Below are positions 35,685 through 44,013 of a DNA stretch of 64,000 nucleotides, piece by piece. Position 1 is the first letter of the stretch; each line of letters opens with the position of its first letter. The notes beneath the pieces are model-generated. The model did not search any database. It had not been told where the DNA came from and was given only the letters and a program-made list of their open reading frames with translations. The DNA comes from Microbacterium kunmingense (GTDB taxonomy: Bacteria; Actinomycetota; Actinomycetes; Actinomycetales; Microbacteriaceae): contig NZ_JAKNUS010000003.1 in the NCBI RefSeq assembly GCF_023155745.1, positions 1 through 64,000 on the forward strand, read 5' to 3'. The translations under genes and the position numbers were made by a program.

Positions 35685-36107
35685 TCAGGTGTGTGTCATT
35701 TCCTCATCCAGGAATCTGCTGATCGCCTGAAGGGCCTTCGGGGAGATATCTCCCAGCGTTCGCGCGGCGTAGGACTTCACCTTCGCGGCTCGCATCGCCC
35801 GCACGAGATCCAGCTGCGCGGTGACCTTGTCCGGCGTCGCTGCGCCGTCCTCCCCGAGCAGGAACGCGGCATCCACGTCGAAGAACGCAGCCAGCCCTTC
35901 GAATAGCGCGGGGTCTTGCACGTAGCGGTGGCCGTTGACCATGTATGTCCATCGAGATCTCGACAGGTTGATGCCGCGCTTCTCGAGGAACGCCGCGATC
36001 TGGGCGTAGGTCGGTTCGTAATCCGACTCGGTGATCGCGACGTCGAGGAGCAGCCTGAGGCGTTTCGCGAGGTCTTCCGCAGCCACCTTGCTCTCGTCTT
36101 CTGTCAT
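35685..36107 (-). CDS. XRE-family repressor, probable ICE regulator
   Basis: A 140-residue helix-turn-helix protein. The DNA-binding part is at about residues 25-85 ('PTYAQIAAFLEKRGINLSRS' then 'WTYMVNGHRYVQDP', then 'FEGLAAFFDVDAAFLLGED'). This variant is of the type paired with ImmA/MAB_1171c proteins, and the C-terminus is short and helical. Three near-identical palindromes and a good promoter lie directly upstream, so it should autoregulate and also repress the divergent transfer genes. Start at ATG 36107, giving 'MTEDESKVAAEDL'; the longer frame to 36188 overlaps the promoter. Confidence 0.82.
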   Translation of the reverse strand: MTEDESKVAAEDLAKRLRLLLDVAITESDYEPTYAQIAAFLEKRGINLSRSRWTYMVNGHRYVQDPALFEGLAAFFDVDAAFLLGEDGAATPDKVTAQLDLVRAMRAAKVKSYAARTLGDISPKALQAISRFLDEEMTHT

Positions 36108-36174
36108 TTCGGTAGACCACCCTTCCCCTCGGGTGAGGCAAGGCTTGTCGTTTGTGAGCGCTACTCGACGGGCG

Positions 36175-36188
36175 TTGAGAATGCTCAA
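36175..36188. promoter_or_regulatory. XRE operator copy 1
   Basis: TTGAGAATGCTCAA, palindromic 5-base arms TTGAG/CTCAA. It lies just downstream of the -10 element of the XRE promoter, so binding would block initiation. Confidence 0.65.
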
Positions 36189-36215
36189 TGTACCCGTTGG
36201 GCATACTCAAATCAA
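36187..36215 (-). promoter_or_regulatory. Promoter of the XRE-ImmA operon
   Basis: On the minus strand TTGATT (36215-36210), a 17-base spacer and TACATT (36192-36187). Operator copy 2 fills the spacer and copy 1 follows the -10. Confidence 0.6.
36197..36210. promoter_or_regulatory. XRE operator copy 2
   Basis: TTGGGCATACTCAA, same consensus as copies 1 and 3 (TTGRGNATRCTYAA), located between -35 and -10 of the repressor promoter. Confidence 0.65.
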
Positions 36216-36218
36216 TCG

Positions 36219-36247
36219 TTGCGCATGATCGATGTCGGTGCTAAAAA
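36219..36247 (+). promoter_or_regulatory. Possible promoter of the transfer operon
   Basis: TTGCGC (36219-36224), 17-base spacer, TAAAAA (36242-36247). Both hexamers are only fair matches, but the spacing is ideal and operator copy 3 lies where transcription would begin. Confidence 0.4.
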
Positions 36248-36261
36248 CAAATCAAAGCCGT

Positions 36262-36275
36262 TTGAGCATGCTTAA
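36262..36275. promoter_or_regulatory. XRE operator copy 3
   Basis: TTGAGCATGCTTAA, the most symmetric copy (core AGCATGCT). It faces the plus-strand transfer genes that start at 36504. Confidence 0.65.
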
Positions 36276-36503
36276 AGAGGAGGACATCGCCCAGGACGGT
36301 ACGGAGGAGTTGTCGGCACTCCACCCCCCACAGAGCCGGCCCGCGGGCGCGCCCAAATTTCGTGAAGCCGCCCCGCGCGCGTGAACAGTGTGCGACCGGC
36401 TCGGGTCGGTCGTTCGCGCGCCCACCCATCGGCTCCGGTTAGATCGCGCGTACCTCCCACAGGAAGCCGCTCTGTCGGCTGATCAGAAGGAGGTGCCTAC
36501 GCC
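36276..36503. other. Leader region of the transfer operon
   Basis: Some 230 bases without a gene. An inverted repeat CGACCG-(8)-CGGTCG lies at 36393-36412; it could be a protein site or part of an origin. The ribosome site AGAAGGAGG for the ArdC-like gene is at 36486-36494. Confidence 0.4.
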
Positions 36504-37604
36504 ATGACTCACCAACCCCCCGCAGTCGGTTCCACTGAGGCGAAGCTCGAACGGCTGCACGCTCAGCTGGCGGATGCTGTGGCCACGCTCGTGACGGGCG
36601 ATCACTGGGTACGGGCTCTTGAGTTCGCCGCGCGATTCCGCTCCCGTTCGTTCAACAACACCATGCTCATCTGGACGCAACATCTCGCTGCGTTCGAGCA
36701 GGGCAGGGTGGCTAAGCCCACACCAACGTACGTCGCGGGGTTCCGGCAATGGCGCACGCTTGGGAGGTCGGTCGATCGCGGCCAGACCGGGTACATGATC
36801 TTTGCGCCCATCCACGCGCGGTTCACCTCCCCCACCCCAGAGGTCGCCGAGTCATGGCGTCGTCTTGCGCCTCGCGAGACCCCGAGACGCAACGACGAAG
36901 TGCGCACTCGAATGGTCGGGGTGCGGCCCGCATACGTGTGGGATGCCTCGCAGACGAGCGGTGTCCCGATCCCCCATGCCCCCACTCCGCAGTTGCTCGC
37001 GGGCGAGGCGCCACAAGGTCTCTGGGATGGGCTTGCAACCCTCGTACGCGAACAGGGGTACACGCTGCGCATTGTTGGGAGCGATCGCGATCTCGGCGGA
37101 GCCAACGGCATGACTGACTACCTCACTCGGAGCGTTGCCATTCGGGGTGACATAGACCCCGCGGCGCGTGCGAAGACCTTGGCGCACGAGCTGGCGCACG
37201 TGATGCTGCACGGCCCTGACAACGCCCATGCCGTATTCCATCGCGGGATCGGGGAGGTCGAAGCGGAGTCCGTTGCTCTGATGATCGGAGCAGCCCACGG
37301 CCTCGACACATCGGGCTACACCATCCCGTATGTGGCGACCTGGGCAGCATCCGTCGATGGAAAGACGCCAGTGGAAGTCGTGCAAGCGAATGGTGAGCGA
37401 GTGCGCACGGCAGCGGTCGCGATCCTCAAGGGACTGCCGACAGTGCAAGTCGGTTCGGGCGACCCGCCGGGTCTGACGAGGGAAGCGCAGCGGGGTGCAC
37501 TTCAGCCAACCGTCGCTGGTCCGGTGGAACGGTTCGATGATGTCCCCTTCGCGAGGGTTCGGCACTCCTTTGCCCGATCCGCGATCTCGGCCCGGGATCT
37601 GTAA
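36504..37604 (+). CDS. ArdC-like antirestriction/ssDNA-binding protein
   Basis: A 366-residue protein. The N-terminal ArdC domain ('FRSRSFNNTMLIWTQ', 'VAGFRQWRTLGRSVDRGQTG', residues about 45-100) binds single-stranded DNA. A zinc-peptidase domain follows, with 'LAHELAHVMLHG' (HExxH, near residue 230) and a third ligand region 'EVEAESVALMIG'. ArdC proteins protect incoming single-stranded DNA and blunt host restriction in conjugation. It is the first gene of the plus-strand operon, with a strong AGAAGGAGG. Its stop overlaps the next ATG by one base. Confidence 0.85.
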   Translation: MTHQPPAVGSTEAKLERLHAQLADAVATLVTGDHWVRALEFAARFRSRSFNNTMLIWTQHLAAFEQGRVAKPTPTYVAGFRQWRTLGRSVDRGQTGYMIFAPIHARFTSPTPEVAESWRRLAPRETPRRNDEVRTRMVGVRPAYVWDASQTSGVPIPHAPTPQLLAGEAPQGLWDGLATLVREQGYTLRIVGSDRDLGGANGMTDYLTRSVAIRGDIDPAARAKTLAHELAHVMLHGPDNAHAVFHRGIGEVEAESVALMIGAAHGLDTSGYTIPYVATWAASVDGKTPVEVVQANGERVRTAAVAILKGLPTVQVGSGDPPGLTREAQRGALQPTVAGPVERFDDVPFARVRHSFARSAISARDL

Positions 37605-38491
37605 TGGACGCCGTCGCCCTCTTCGCCGGAATGATCGGCCTCTCGCCGCGGGAAGGCGCCGCTCGGTTCGCTGCGGCAGGAGTCCCGATCTTCCCCTGCA
37701 AGCCAGCGGAGAAGCGGCCGCTCACAGAGCACGGGTTCCGCGACGCGACCTCCGACGACCGCCAGATCGCCCGATGGTGGTCTCGATGGCCCGAAGCGAA
37801 CATCGGCATGCCGACCGGGCGAGCTTCCGCCGTCGAGGTCGTAGACATCGATGTGCATGGGCGGGTGCGCGGATTCGCTGCCTTCGAACTCGCTCGCCGG
37901 GAAGGTCTCGTGGATCACTGGCAGGCGCTGGTGAAGACGGCATCCGGCGGGATGCACGCCTACTACCCCGCAGACCCTGATCGCGTTCAGGCATCGTGGC
38001 AGGCCGCCCGCGCCGGCATCGACTTCCGGGGTGAGGGCGGCTACGTCATCGTGCCGCCGTCGCAAGTGCTGTTCGAAGGCAACAGGTCTGCGTATGAGCT
38101 GATCGGCGCCGGACGCGGGGACGCCGTGTCTATCGACGGACCGGCGCTTCGACAATTCCTGGACCCGAGGCCGACCCCTGCTGCGATGCCCGCGGAGGCC
38201 CGCCGCGATGTTGACGCGGAGCGTCTCGCGGCGTGGCTGGCCGGACGGGCCGTGGGCGAGCGGAACCGCGCCCTGTACTGGGCCGCATGCCGGCTCGCCG
38301 AGAACGGCGTCACTGATCAGAGCGCGCGCAACGTACTCGCGCCTGCTGCGGAGCACGCGGGGTTGCATCAGGCTGAGATCCTGACGACCATCCGATCTGC
38401 GTACCGAACGGTGGTGGGGCAGGCGCCACCCGTTCGCATCAGTGGCGGCAGCTCAGCATCCCGCTCGCTCAGCGGGCAGGTGATCTCGTGA
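37604..38491 (+). CDS. Bifunctional primase/polymerase (Prim-Pol) domain protein
   Basis: A 295-residue archaeo-eukaryotic-type primase. Motifs: 'IFPCKPAEKRPLTEHG', 'IGMPTGRASAVEVVDIDVHG' (metal-binding Asp-x-Asp near residue 83), 'SGGMHAYY' (His) and 'GIDFRGEGGYVIVPPSQ'. The last 80 residues form a helical primase-C-terminal-like part ('GERNRALYWAACRLAENG'). No helicase is attached. It may prime complementary strand synthesis of the transferred DNA, or plasmid-like replication of the excised element. Confidence 0.85.
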   Translation: MDAVALFAGMIGLSPREGAARFAAAGVPIFPCKPAEKRPLTEHGFRDATSDDRQIARWWSRWPEANIGMPTGRASAVEVVDIDVHGRVRGFAAFELARREGLVDHWQALVKTASGGMHAYYPADPDRVQASWQAARAGIDFRGEGGYVIVPPSQVLFEGNRSAYELIGAGRGDAVSIDGPALRQFLDPRPTPAAMPAEARRDVDAERLAAWLAGRAVGERNRALYWAACRLAENGVTDQSARNVLAPAAEHAGLHQAEILTTIRSAYRTVVGQAPPVRISGGSSASRSLSGQVIS

Positions 38492-39144
38492 TCCCCGCTA
38501 CGACCCACCCGCCGTCAGGACGGATTGCCGTATGGACCGCAGTAGTCGGCACCGTGTTCATCGCTGTCGGTGCGTTCTGGTTGTCGTTCACCGCTCTCAC
38601 GGATCTCGCCGACGCGGCCGGCATCGCGGCGACGCAGGCGTGGGCGTGGCCGCTCATTGTGGACGGAATCATCGTCGTCGGAACCGTTGCCGTTGTCGCG
38701 CTCGCCGGACAGCGGGGTGCGTGGTATCCGTGGATGCTGCTCATGGCCGGCGCTGGGGTGTCGGTCGCCGCCAACTCGATCCATGCCGTCGTCGCGGCCG
38801 ATGCCGATGTTCTTCCCGTGCTTGCAGCGTCGGTTGCCGCAGTGCCGCCGCTGGTGCTTCTCGCGATCACTCACCTGACGGTCGTTCTCACCCAGCGATT
38901 CCGGCTTCACGTTTCCTCCACAGCAGAGACGCCACGAGACCTGTCCACAGAAGTCGTTCCGATTCGCTCGCTGTCCGATGTTCCGGAGAAGGGTGCCCGT
39001 AGAGACGTTGCCGCGCTGATGCGTCAGCGCGGGATGTCGAACAAGGAGATTGCGAGCGCCACGGGAGTTCATCCGTCGACAGTCGGCCGGTGGTTCGCGG
39101 GGACGATCGGCACACCTGAGGTTCAGAAGGAGGTTACGTCATGA
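38488..39144 (+). CDS. DUF2637 (Spd-like) membrane protein with HTH tail
   Basis: A 218-residue protein with four hydrophobic helices (residues about 12-135) of the DUF2637 family, found on actinomycete plasmids and ICEs and linked to intramycelial or intercellular spread of DNA. A C-terminal helix-turn-helix ('MSNKEIASATGVHPSTVGRWFAG', residues about 180-202) suggests it also binds DNA. GTG at 38488 overlaps the Prim-Pol stop by 4 bases. Confidence 0.82.
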   Translation: MIPATTHPPSGRIAVWTAVVGTVFIAVGAFWLSFTALTDLADAAGIAATQAWAWPLIVDGIIVVGTVAVVALAGQRGAWYPWMLLMAGAGVSVAANSIHAVVAADADVLPVLAASVAAVPPLVLLAITHLTVVLTQRFRLHVSSTAETPRDLSTEVVPIRSLSDVPEKGARRDVAALMRQRGMSNKEIASATGVHPSTVGRWFAGTIGTPEVQKEVTS

Positions 39145-39557
39145 ACGAATACGAGCGAGTCGAGCGACCCGGCCTGCCGCTTCGCGTGGACGCGTCCGAG
39201 CGCGAACGTGAACTCGTCGCCAAGCGGTCACCCGAAGAGGTCTCCGAGTTGGCGCGGCGCGGCGATCCTTCACTCGCGAGGCAGCCGCTCTCCCCGTCCG
39301 GCGCCGAGCAGGTTCGAAGTGAGGTCATCTGGATGCGGCCTACGGAACTCGTTCCCGCCGTCTCCGGGCGCGTCGCGGGGCAGGGCATCGACCTCGAGTC
39401 CTCGCTCGCGCGGCGAGCCCGCGCCATCCCGACGCAGGGAGTCGCAGCAACTCGCCGAGCAATCCGAGAACGGGCCCTTCACCTCCCGCCGGTGGAGGCA
39501 TTCGGAAACGGCCGCGCTGATTACGGGTCTGTCCGTCGTTCCCGAATCGGTCGGTAG
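39141..39557 (+). CDS. ICE hypothetical protein
   Basis: A 138-residue hydrophilic protein. The first half is charged ('RVDASERERELVAKRSPEEV'); no known domain or membrane segment is seen. ATG overlaps the previous stop by 4 bases, so it is a real member of the operon. I do not recognise a function. The Arg-rich end ('GSVRRSRIGR') would favour nucleic acid contact. Confidence 0.6.
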   Translation: MNEYERVERPGLPLRVDASERERELVAKRSPEEVSELARRGDPSLARQPLSPSGAEQVRSEVIWMRPTELVPAVSGRVAGQGIDLESSLARRARAIPTQGVAATRRAIRERALHLPPVEAFGNGRADYGSVRRSRIGR

Positions 39558-39567
39558 CGAGGTTGCC

Positions 39568-40467
39568 ATGTCGAGCCAGGGTTCCCGCTCAGCTGCCGCC
39601 GCATCGGTGCACTCGCAACGCGTTCCGGACTCGTCCGAGTCGGCGAGCGTGCCCGCCGCGTTTGAGAGCTCCGAGGGGCTGCGCGAAGTGCTCGAACGCC
39701 TCGCCGCGCAGGACCATGGCGCCTGGCGTCGCGACGCCGAAGCCGCAGCGCTCATGGAGTATGTCGTTCGACGTTACGCAAAGCTGGCGCGCAAGCACGG
39801 ACTCGATCCATGGGATGCCGCGGCGGCCGCATTCGACGCGATGCGCTCGTCGGCCGTGCGCAACGCTGACGACCCCTGGGCCGTAGTCACGCGAGCCGTA
39901 CAGGTGACGCTGATCGCGGAGGAGCGCGCAAACGGCCTGATGTGCTCCGTGTACCAGGCGCGCCGACCCGAGTTCTCGTCGTTTCATGACCCCGAGCGAT
40001 TCAGTGACCGAGAGAACCCCCTGAGCGACTATCACCCGTCACTTCGTGTCCAGGGCGCCGGGGACGCGCTCGATGACGGGTGCTCAACCGACGGCGCCGG
40101 GATTGGAGAGGCAGTCGAGAATGCGATCGCCTTCATGACCTTGCTCGGCTGGCCGCGCACGCCCGCGCGCACCGCAATGGAGTACATCTGCGCACGACTC
40201 AGTGAGGTTCCCTCGCGTGCAACTGCCTGGGAATCGCTTCGGCGCGACGTCCACGGAAGAACCCTCCTCGATCTGTCGTCCGCATCGTGGAACGGATTGC
40301 TCCGCGCTGTCCTCGGCAACCCGGAACCCGAGGTCGCCCGGACGACGGCCGGACGCGGCATCCTGCTCCGCCTGCTGATCGGTGAACCCTTGCGTTCACT
40401 GCTGACGGATGACGATCTCGTCCTCGCGGTGAGTCTCGCCGCCCCCGCCGAGCGATCGAGGTGGTGA
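39568..40467 (+). CDS. ICE hypothetical protein
   Basis: A 299-residue helical protein without membrane segments. A stretch at about residues 60-115 ('YAKLARKHGLDPWDAAAAAF' then 'ADDPWAVVTRAVQ') recalls the helical regions of sigma factors or replication adaptors, but I would not name a family. It lies 10 bases after its neighbour; its ATG has GCGAGG. Its stop overlaps the ParB gene. Similar proteins occupy this position in related actinobacterial elements. Confidence 0.6.
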   Translation: MSSQGSRSAAAASVHSQRVPDSSESASVPAAFESSEGLREVLERLAAQDHGAWRRDAEAAALMEYVVRRYAKLARKHGLDPWDAAAAAFDAMRSSAVRNADDPWAVVTRAVQVTLIAEERANGLMCSVYQARRPEFSSFHDPERFSDRENPLSDYHPSLRVQGAGDALDDGCSTDGAGIGEAVENAIAFMTLLGWPRTPARTAMEYICARLSEVPSRATAWESLRRDVHGRTLLDLSSASWNGLLRAVLGNPEPEVARTTAGRGILLRLLIGEPLRSLLTDDDLVLAVSLAAPAERSRW

Positions 40468-41474
40468 CCGTGGGAACCAGAGTCGGCCACATCGAGCTCG
40501 AACGATCGATCGAATCGATCGTCGTCGGGAAGCGGCACCGTACCGAGTTCGGAGACATCGATGAGCTCGCCCAGTCGATCACCCGCGACGGCCTGCTACA
40601 GCCGGTCACCGTGACACCGGAAGGTGTCCTGGTGTGCGGCGCTCGTCGGCTCGAAGCGCTGAAGCGGCTGGGTGAGAAGACGATCAAGGTGTGGGTGAGG
40701 TCAGGGATCTCGGATCGGCTCGCCGAGCTGTTGGCAGAGCAGGCAGAGAACGTCCTCCACAAGCCGCTCACGCCGACCGAAGCCGCGGCGCTCTACACCG
40801 AGTTGAAGGATCACATCGCCGACGATGCGACTCGCCGGCAGGCCGCGACGCGTTTCAGCCGTCCGGACGCTCGGGATGGAAAGGGCGGTGGTGCCACCGT
40901 GGCACCACCGCAATTCAAGTCAGGCAAGAGTCGCACCCAGGCAGCGCAGATGGTCACCGGAAAGGCGTCATACACCACGCTGGAACGCATTGCCGAACTA
41001 CAGCACCTTGTCGCTGACCCCGGCGTCGATCCTGCACTGAAGGAGAGAGCCAGCGAAGAACTGCGGCTCATCGACGATGGCGGAAGTGTCGCCGCGTCAC
41101 ACGCGCGAATCAGGCAACTCCTCGAGCCGGGGGCGACACAGCAGTTCGAGGACTTCGAAGCGCCCGAGGACTTCGAGCCGCCCGACGAACTCGAGCAATT
41201 GGCGAATGCGGCGCTCGCGAGAGTCAAGGAGGCCAAGCGCAACCAGCGAACATCCAGGTCTCGTGCTGCTACGGCACACGGCTTTCCCGTCCGTGCGTTC
41301 GTGCGTGTGTGGGAGGACCTGGATCTCTGGTGGACCCATTTCGACGTCGCGGCTGTGGCCACTGAACTGACGGACGAGCAACTCGAGCAGTTCGAAGCGA
41401 CGCTCGCTTCGACCGTGGAGTTCTTTGCGGCGATCCGCAGCGCGCGTGCCCAGTTGGGGAGGGAGATCGCGTGA
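40464..41474 (+). CDS. ParB/Spo0J-family protein of the element
   Basis: A protein of about 336 residues. The ParB N-terminal nuclease-like domain is at about 10-90 ('VGKRHRTEFGDIDELAQSIT', 'GVLVCGARRLEALKRLG'), but the arginine-rich CTP patch is 'GARRLEA' in place of GERRxxA. A helix-turn-helix follows at 150-190 ('GKSRTQAAQMVTGKASYTTLERI'), then an acidic linker ('EDFEAPEDFEPPDELEQL') and a C-terminal domain. No parA is adjacent, so it may act in regulation or transfer rather than in segregation. GTG codons at 40461, 40464 and 40470 are all possible; 40464 overlaps the previous stop. Confidence 0.82.
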   Translation: MTVGTRVGHIELERSIESIVVGKRHRTEFGDIDELAQSITRDGLLQPVTVTPEGVLVCGARRLEALKRLGEKTIKVWVRSGISDRLAELLAEQAENVLHKPLTPTEAAALYTELKDHIADDATRRQAATRFSRPDARDGKGGGATVAPPQFKSGKSRTQAAQMVTGKASYTTLERIAELQHLVADPGVDPALKERASEELRLIDDGGSVAASHARIRQLLEPGATQQFEDFEAPEDFEPPDELEQLANAALARVKEAKRNQRTSRSRAATAHGFPVRAFVRVWEDLDLWWTHFDVAAVATELTDEQLEQFEATLASTVEFFAAIRSARAQLGREIA

Positions 41475-42154
41475 TGGCCGCGTCTGTGCGCCCTGGGCGG
41501 CGGGTCGTACTCGTCCTATCGATCGGGTTCGGTGTGCTGACGGCACTTGTCGGCGTCGGCTTGTACGGCCTTGTACTAGCACCGTCGCCCAGCACTCCGA
41601 CGACTGCCGTCGAGTCGCCGGCCCCGGCTGCCTCGGACGTCAGCCCCAAACCGAGCGCCTCGAGCGCAATGCTTCCCCCGATCCGCTCGACATCGGATGC
41701 CGAGTCCTTCGCGCGCGATGCGGCCCGCGCGCTTATCCGCTGGGACGCCGCCACCGACTTCGATCCGGCCGACTACGCACAGGTGATCGTCGACGCAGGG
41801 GATCCCTCCGGTACCGAGACTGCTGGGCTTGCGTCCGATGTCCGCACCTATCTGCCCACGACGGACGCCTGGTTGACGCTGCGCACCTATGGCACGCGCC
41901 AGTGGCTCACCATCGACGAGGCGTTCGTGCCGGCATCCTGGAGCGACGCGATCGATCAAGCGACGCCTGGGCAGTTGCTCCCCGGAACGATCGCATACAC
42001 GATCACGGGAACACGCCACCGCGCTGGCATCGTGGGGACGCAGGCTCAGGAGACGTCTCGACCGATAGCTTTCACCCTCTTCATCGCGTGTGAGCCGAGT
42101 TTCGACGAATGCCGCCTGCTCCGGCTCTCCGAGGTCGACAACCCGCTCCGGTGA
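41474..42154 (+). CDS. Membrane-anchored T4SS accessory protein
   Basis: A 226-residue protein with one N-terminal helix (residues about 11-33), a Pro/Ser/Thr-rich extracellular linker ('APSPSTPTTAVESPAPAA') and a globular outer domain ('ALIRWDAATDFDPADY'). The layout resembles TcpC/VirB8-type assembly factors and other anchored lipoprotein-like ICE proteins, but similarity is only structural. ATG overlaps the ParB stop by one base. Confidence 0.65.
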   Translation: MAASVRPGRRVVLVLSIGFGVLTALVGVGLYGLVLAPSPSTPTTAVESPAPAASDVSPKPSASSAMLPPIRSTSDAESFARDAARALIRWDAATDFDPADYAQVIVDAGDPSGTETAGLASDVRTYLPTTDAWLTLRTYGTRQWLTIDEAFVPASWSDAIDQATPGQLLPGTIAYTITGTRHRAGIVGTQAQETSRPIAFTLFIACEPSFDECRLLRLSEVDNPLR

Positions 42155-42166
42155 CGGACGTCGCGC

Positions 42167-43336
42167 ATGAAGAAGCTCGTCATCGCTCTCGCCGTCGTTC
42201 TGGTCACCCTGCCGTTCGCCGGCATGATCGCGCTCCCCCTCGTCCTCTCCCCCGCCGCGCTCGCTGCCTGCCAGACATCCGGCCAGCTCGTCGTGACCGA
42301 CGTGCCCGACAGGTTGACTGCGAAACGGAGCGACGGCGTGTCGGTGACCCTCGGGCAGTCACAACTCACCCGTGCCGCGACGATCATTACTGTCGGCAGC
42401 GGTATTGAGGGGGTGGGACGGCAGGGGGTGGTGATCGGGCTGATGGCCGCGCTCACCGAGTCATCCCTGCGGATGCTGGCGAACGACGCCCATCCCGCAT
42501 CGCTCGGCATGCCCAACGACGGCATCGGCAGCGACCACGACTCACTCGGCCTCTTTCAGATGCGCCCGACCTCCGGCTGGGGCACTGTTGAAGAGCTCAT
42601 GGATCCGGACTACCAGGTGCGCGCATTCTTCGGCGGACCAGAGGGACCCAACTTTCCCTCCCCCGCTGGGCTCCTCGACATCGCGGGCTGGCAGTCAGCC
42701 GATCCCGGCTCGGCTGCGCAAGCTGTCGAGCGCTCGGCTTTCCCCGACCGCTACCAGGATTATCAGCCCGTCGCGGAAGCCATACTCGTCGTGCTGACCC
42801 GGCCGATCGCGTCGGTGACGGGAGGGGGCGCACCTCTGGATTCCGTCCCCGAGACGACCCGCATAGTCTTTCCCCTCCCGAGCAACACGTGGGTGCTGGC
42901 CAGCGGCTATGGCGGGCGAACCGACCCCATGACTGGGCGACCTGCGTTCCATGCAGGAACCGACTTCTCCGCGGCAGACGGCACACCCATCTTCTCGATC
43001 GCTGACGGGATCGTCAGCTGGGCGGGACCGTATGGGGGTTACGGACAGCTGATCGTCATCGAGCACACGGTCAACGGAGAGCGGGTGGCGTCGGCGTACG
43101 CGCACATGTGGGCGACCGGCGTACACGTGACGGTCGGCGAGCGCGTCACCGCTGGCCAGCACATCGGAGACGTAGGGTCATCCGGCAAGTCCACGGGATC
43201 CCATTTGCACTTCGAGATTCGTCCCGGCGGAGCGTTCGAGCCGGCCATCGACGCAGACTCGTGGCTCGCCGAGCATGGGGCCGAAGGATTGGATGCCGCG
43301 ACCGCTGGCCGGACAGCGTGCGCGGCAGGCGCGTGA
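42167..43336 (+). CDS. Cell-wall hydrolase, VirB1-like plus M23 (LytM) peptidase
   Basis: A 389-residue secreted or anchored protein. The N-terminal signal/anchor is at residues 4-33. A lytic-transglycosylase-like region follows ('ALTESSLRMLAND', with catalytic-type Glu, then 'SLGLFQMRP', residues about 90-160). The C-terminal M23 domain (about 255-370) has the zinc ligands in 'FHAGTDFSA' and 'SHLHFEI'. It opens peptidoglycan for the type IV secretion channel. The frame ends 10 bases before the next gene. Confidence 0.9.
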   Translation: MKKLVIALAVVLVTLPFAGMIALPLVLSPAALAACQTSGQLVVTDVPDRLTAKRSDGVSVTLGQSQLTRAATIITVGSGIEGVGRQGVVIGLMAALTESSLRMLANDAHPASLGMPNDGIGSDHDSLGLFQMRPTSGWGTVEELMDPDYQVRAFFGGPEGPNFPSPAGLLDIAGWQSADPGSAAQAVERSAFPDRYQDYQPVAEAILVVLTRPIASVTGGGAPLDSVPETTRIVFPLPSNTWVLASGYGGRTDPMTGRPAFHAGTDFSAADGTPIFSIADGIVSWAGPYGGYGQLIVIEHTVNGERVASAYAHMWATGVHVTVGERVTAGQHIGDVGSSGKSTGSHLHFEIRPGGAFEPAIDADSWLAEHGAEGLDAATAGRTACAAGA

Positions 43337-43346
43337 GGTGACCGAA

Positions 43347-43613
43347 ATGGACATCTTCCCGGACTTCGGAGCGGTTGGAGGAGCGGGTGAGCTCCGCGTG
43401 ATCGTCGGCGCGCTCCTCATGTATGTCCTGGTCTTCGCGGTACTCGCGATCCTCATCTGCGCCACCACATGGGTGATCGCGTCGACGAGCGGGAACTACC
43501 AGTCGGCCATGCGAGCCCGTAACGGCCTTCTTGTTGCTGTCGGCGCAGCGGCGCTTGCCGGCGCGGCGGTCGCCTGGATGAACTTCCTCATTGGGGTCGG
43601 CCAACAGCTCTAG
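43347..43613 (+). CDS. DUF6112 small membrane protein (copy 1)
   Basis: 88 residues with two hydrophobic helices (about 17-43 and 62-85) and the family start 'MDIFPDFGAVGGAGELR'. Such proteins resemble VirB2/TrbC pilins in size and topology, and they lie between the hydrolase and the VirB6-like gene in actinobacterial ICEs. GAGGTG lies 6 bases upstream. A second copy follows. Confidence 0.78.
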   Translation: MDIFPDFGAVGGAGELRVIVGALLMYVLVFAVLAILICATTWVIASTSGNYQSAMRARNGLLVAVGAAALAGAAVAWMNFLIGVGQQL

Positions 43614-43711
43614 CCAGAGTGCGTGCACGGACTGCGCGGGTCGACGGATCTCGGGGACGCCGCACGCACCTTGTACGCAGGTTCGTTTCTGCGCAGACAA
43701 GGAGCACGACC

Positions 43712-43981
43712 GTGATCGACATCGTTCCCAACGGGTCAGGACTTCCCGGCATCGAGCAACTCCGCGTCATCGTCGGCGCAGTGATGACAGTCGGGCTCAT
43801 TCTCGCCGTGCTCGCCCTCATCATCGCCGCAGTCGCGTGGGGGTATGGGGCCAACTCATCGAACCCCCATCTCGCCTCACGGGGCAAGCTCGGCGTTCTG
43901 GTGGCGTGCGGCGCGGCACTCATCTGCGGGGCGTCGGTCACGCTCGTGAACTTCTTCTGGGGTGTAGGCCAGTCCGTCTGA
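43712..43981 (+). CDS. DUF6112 small membrane protein (copy 2)
   Basis: 89 residues, a paralogue of the preceding gene ('LRVIVGA' and the closing Gly-Val-Gly-Gln motif are shared), again with two helices. GTG start with AAGGAG upstream. It is separated from copy 1 by 98 bases. Two pilin-like subunits may form a mixed channel. Confidence 0.78.
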   Translation: MIDIVPNGSGLPGIEQLRVIVGAVMTVGLILAVLALIIAAVAWGYGANSSNPHLASRGKLGVLVACGAALICGASVTLVNFFWGVGQSV

Positions 43982-44013
43982 GCGAACGCGGCCGATTGAG
44001 AGGAACGACGCGA

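Noticed and set aside
43591-44013. Extension of the VirB6-like frame upstream to 43591
   Set aside because: It overlaps the second DUF6112 gene and is Arg/His-rich; the GTG at 44014 has a good ribosome site.
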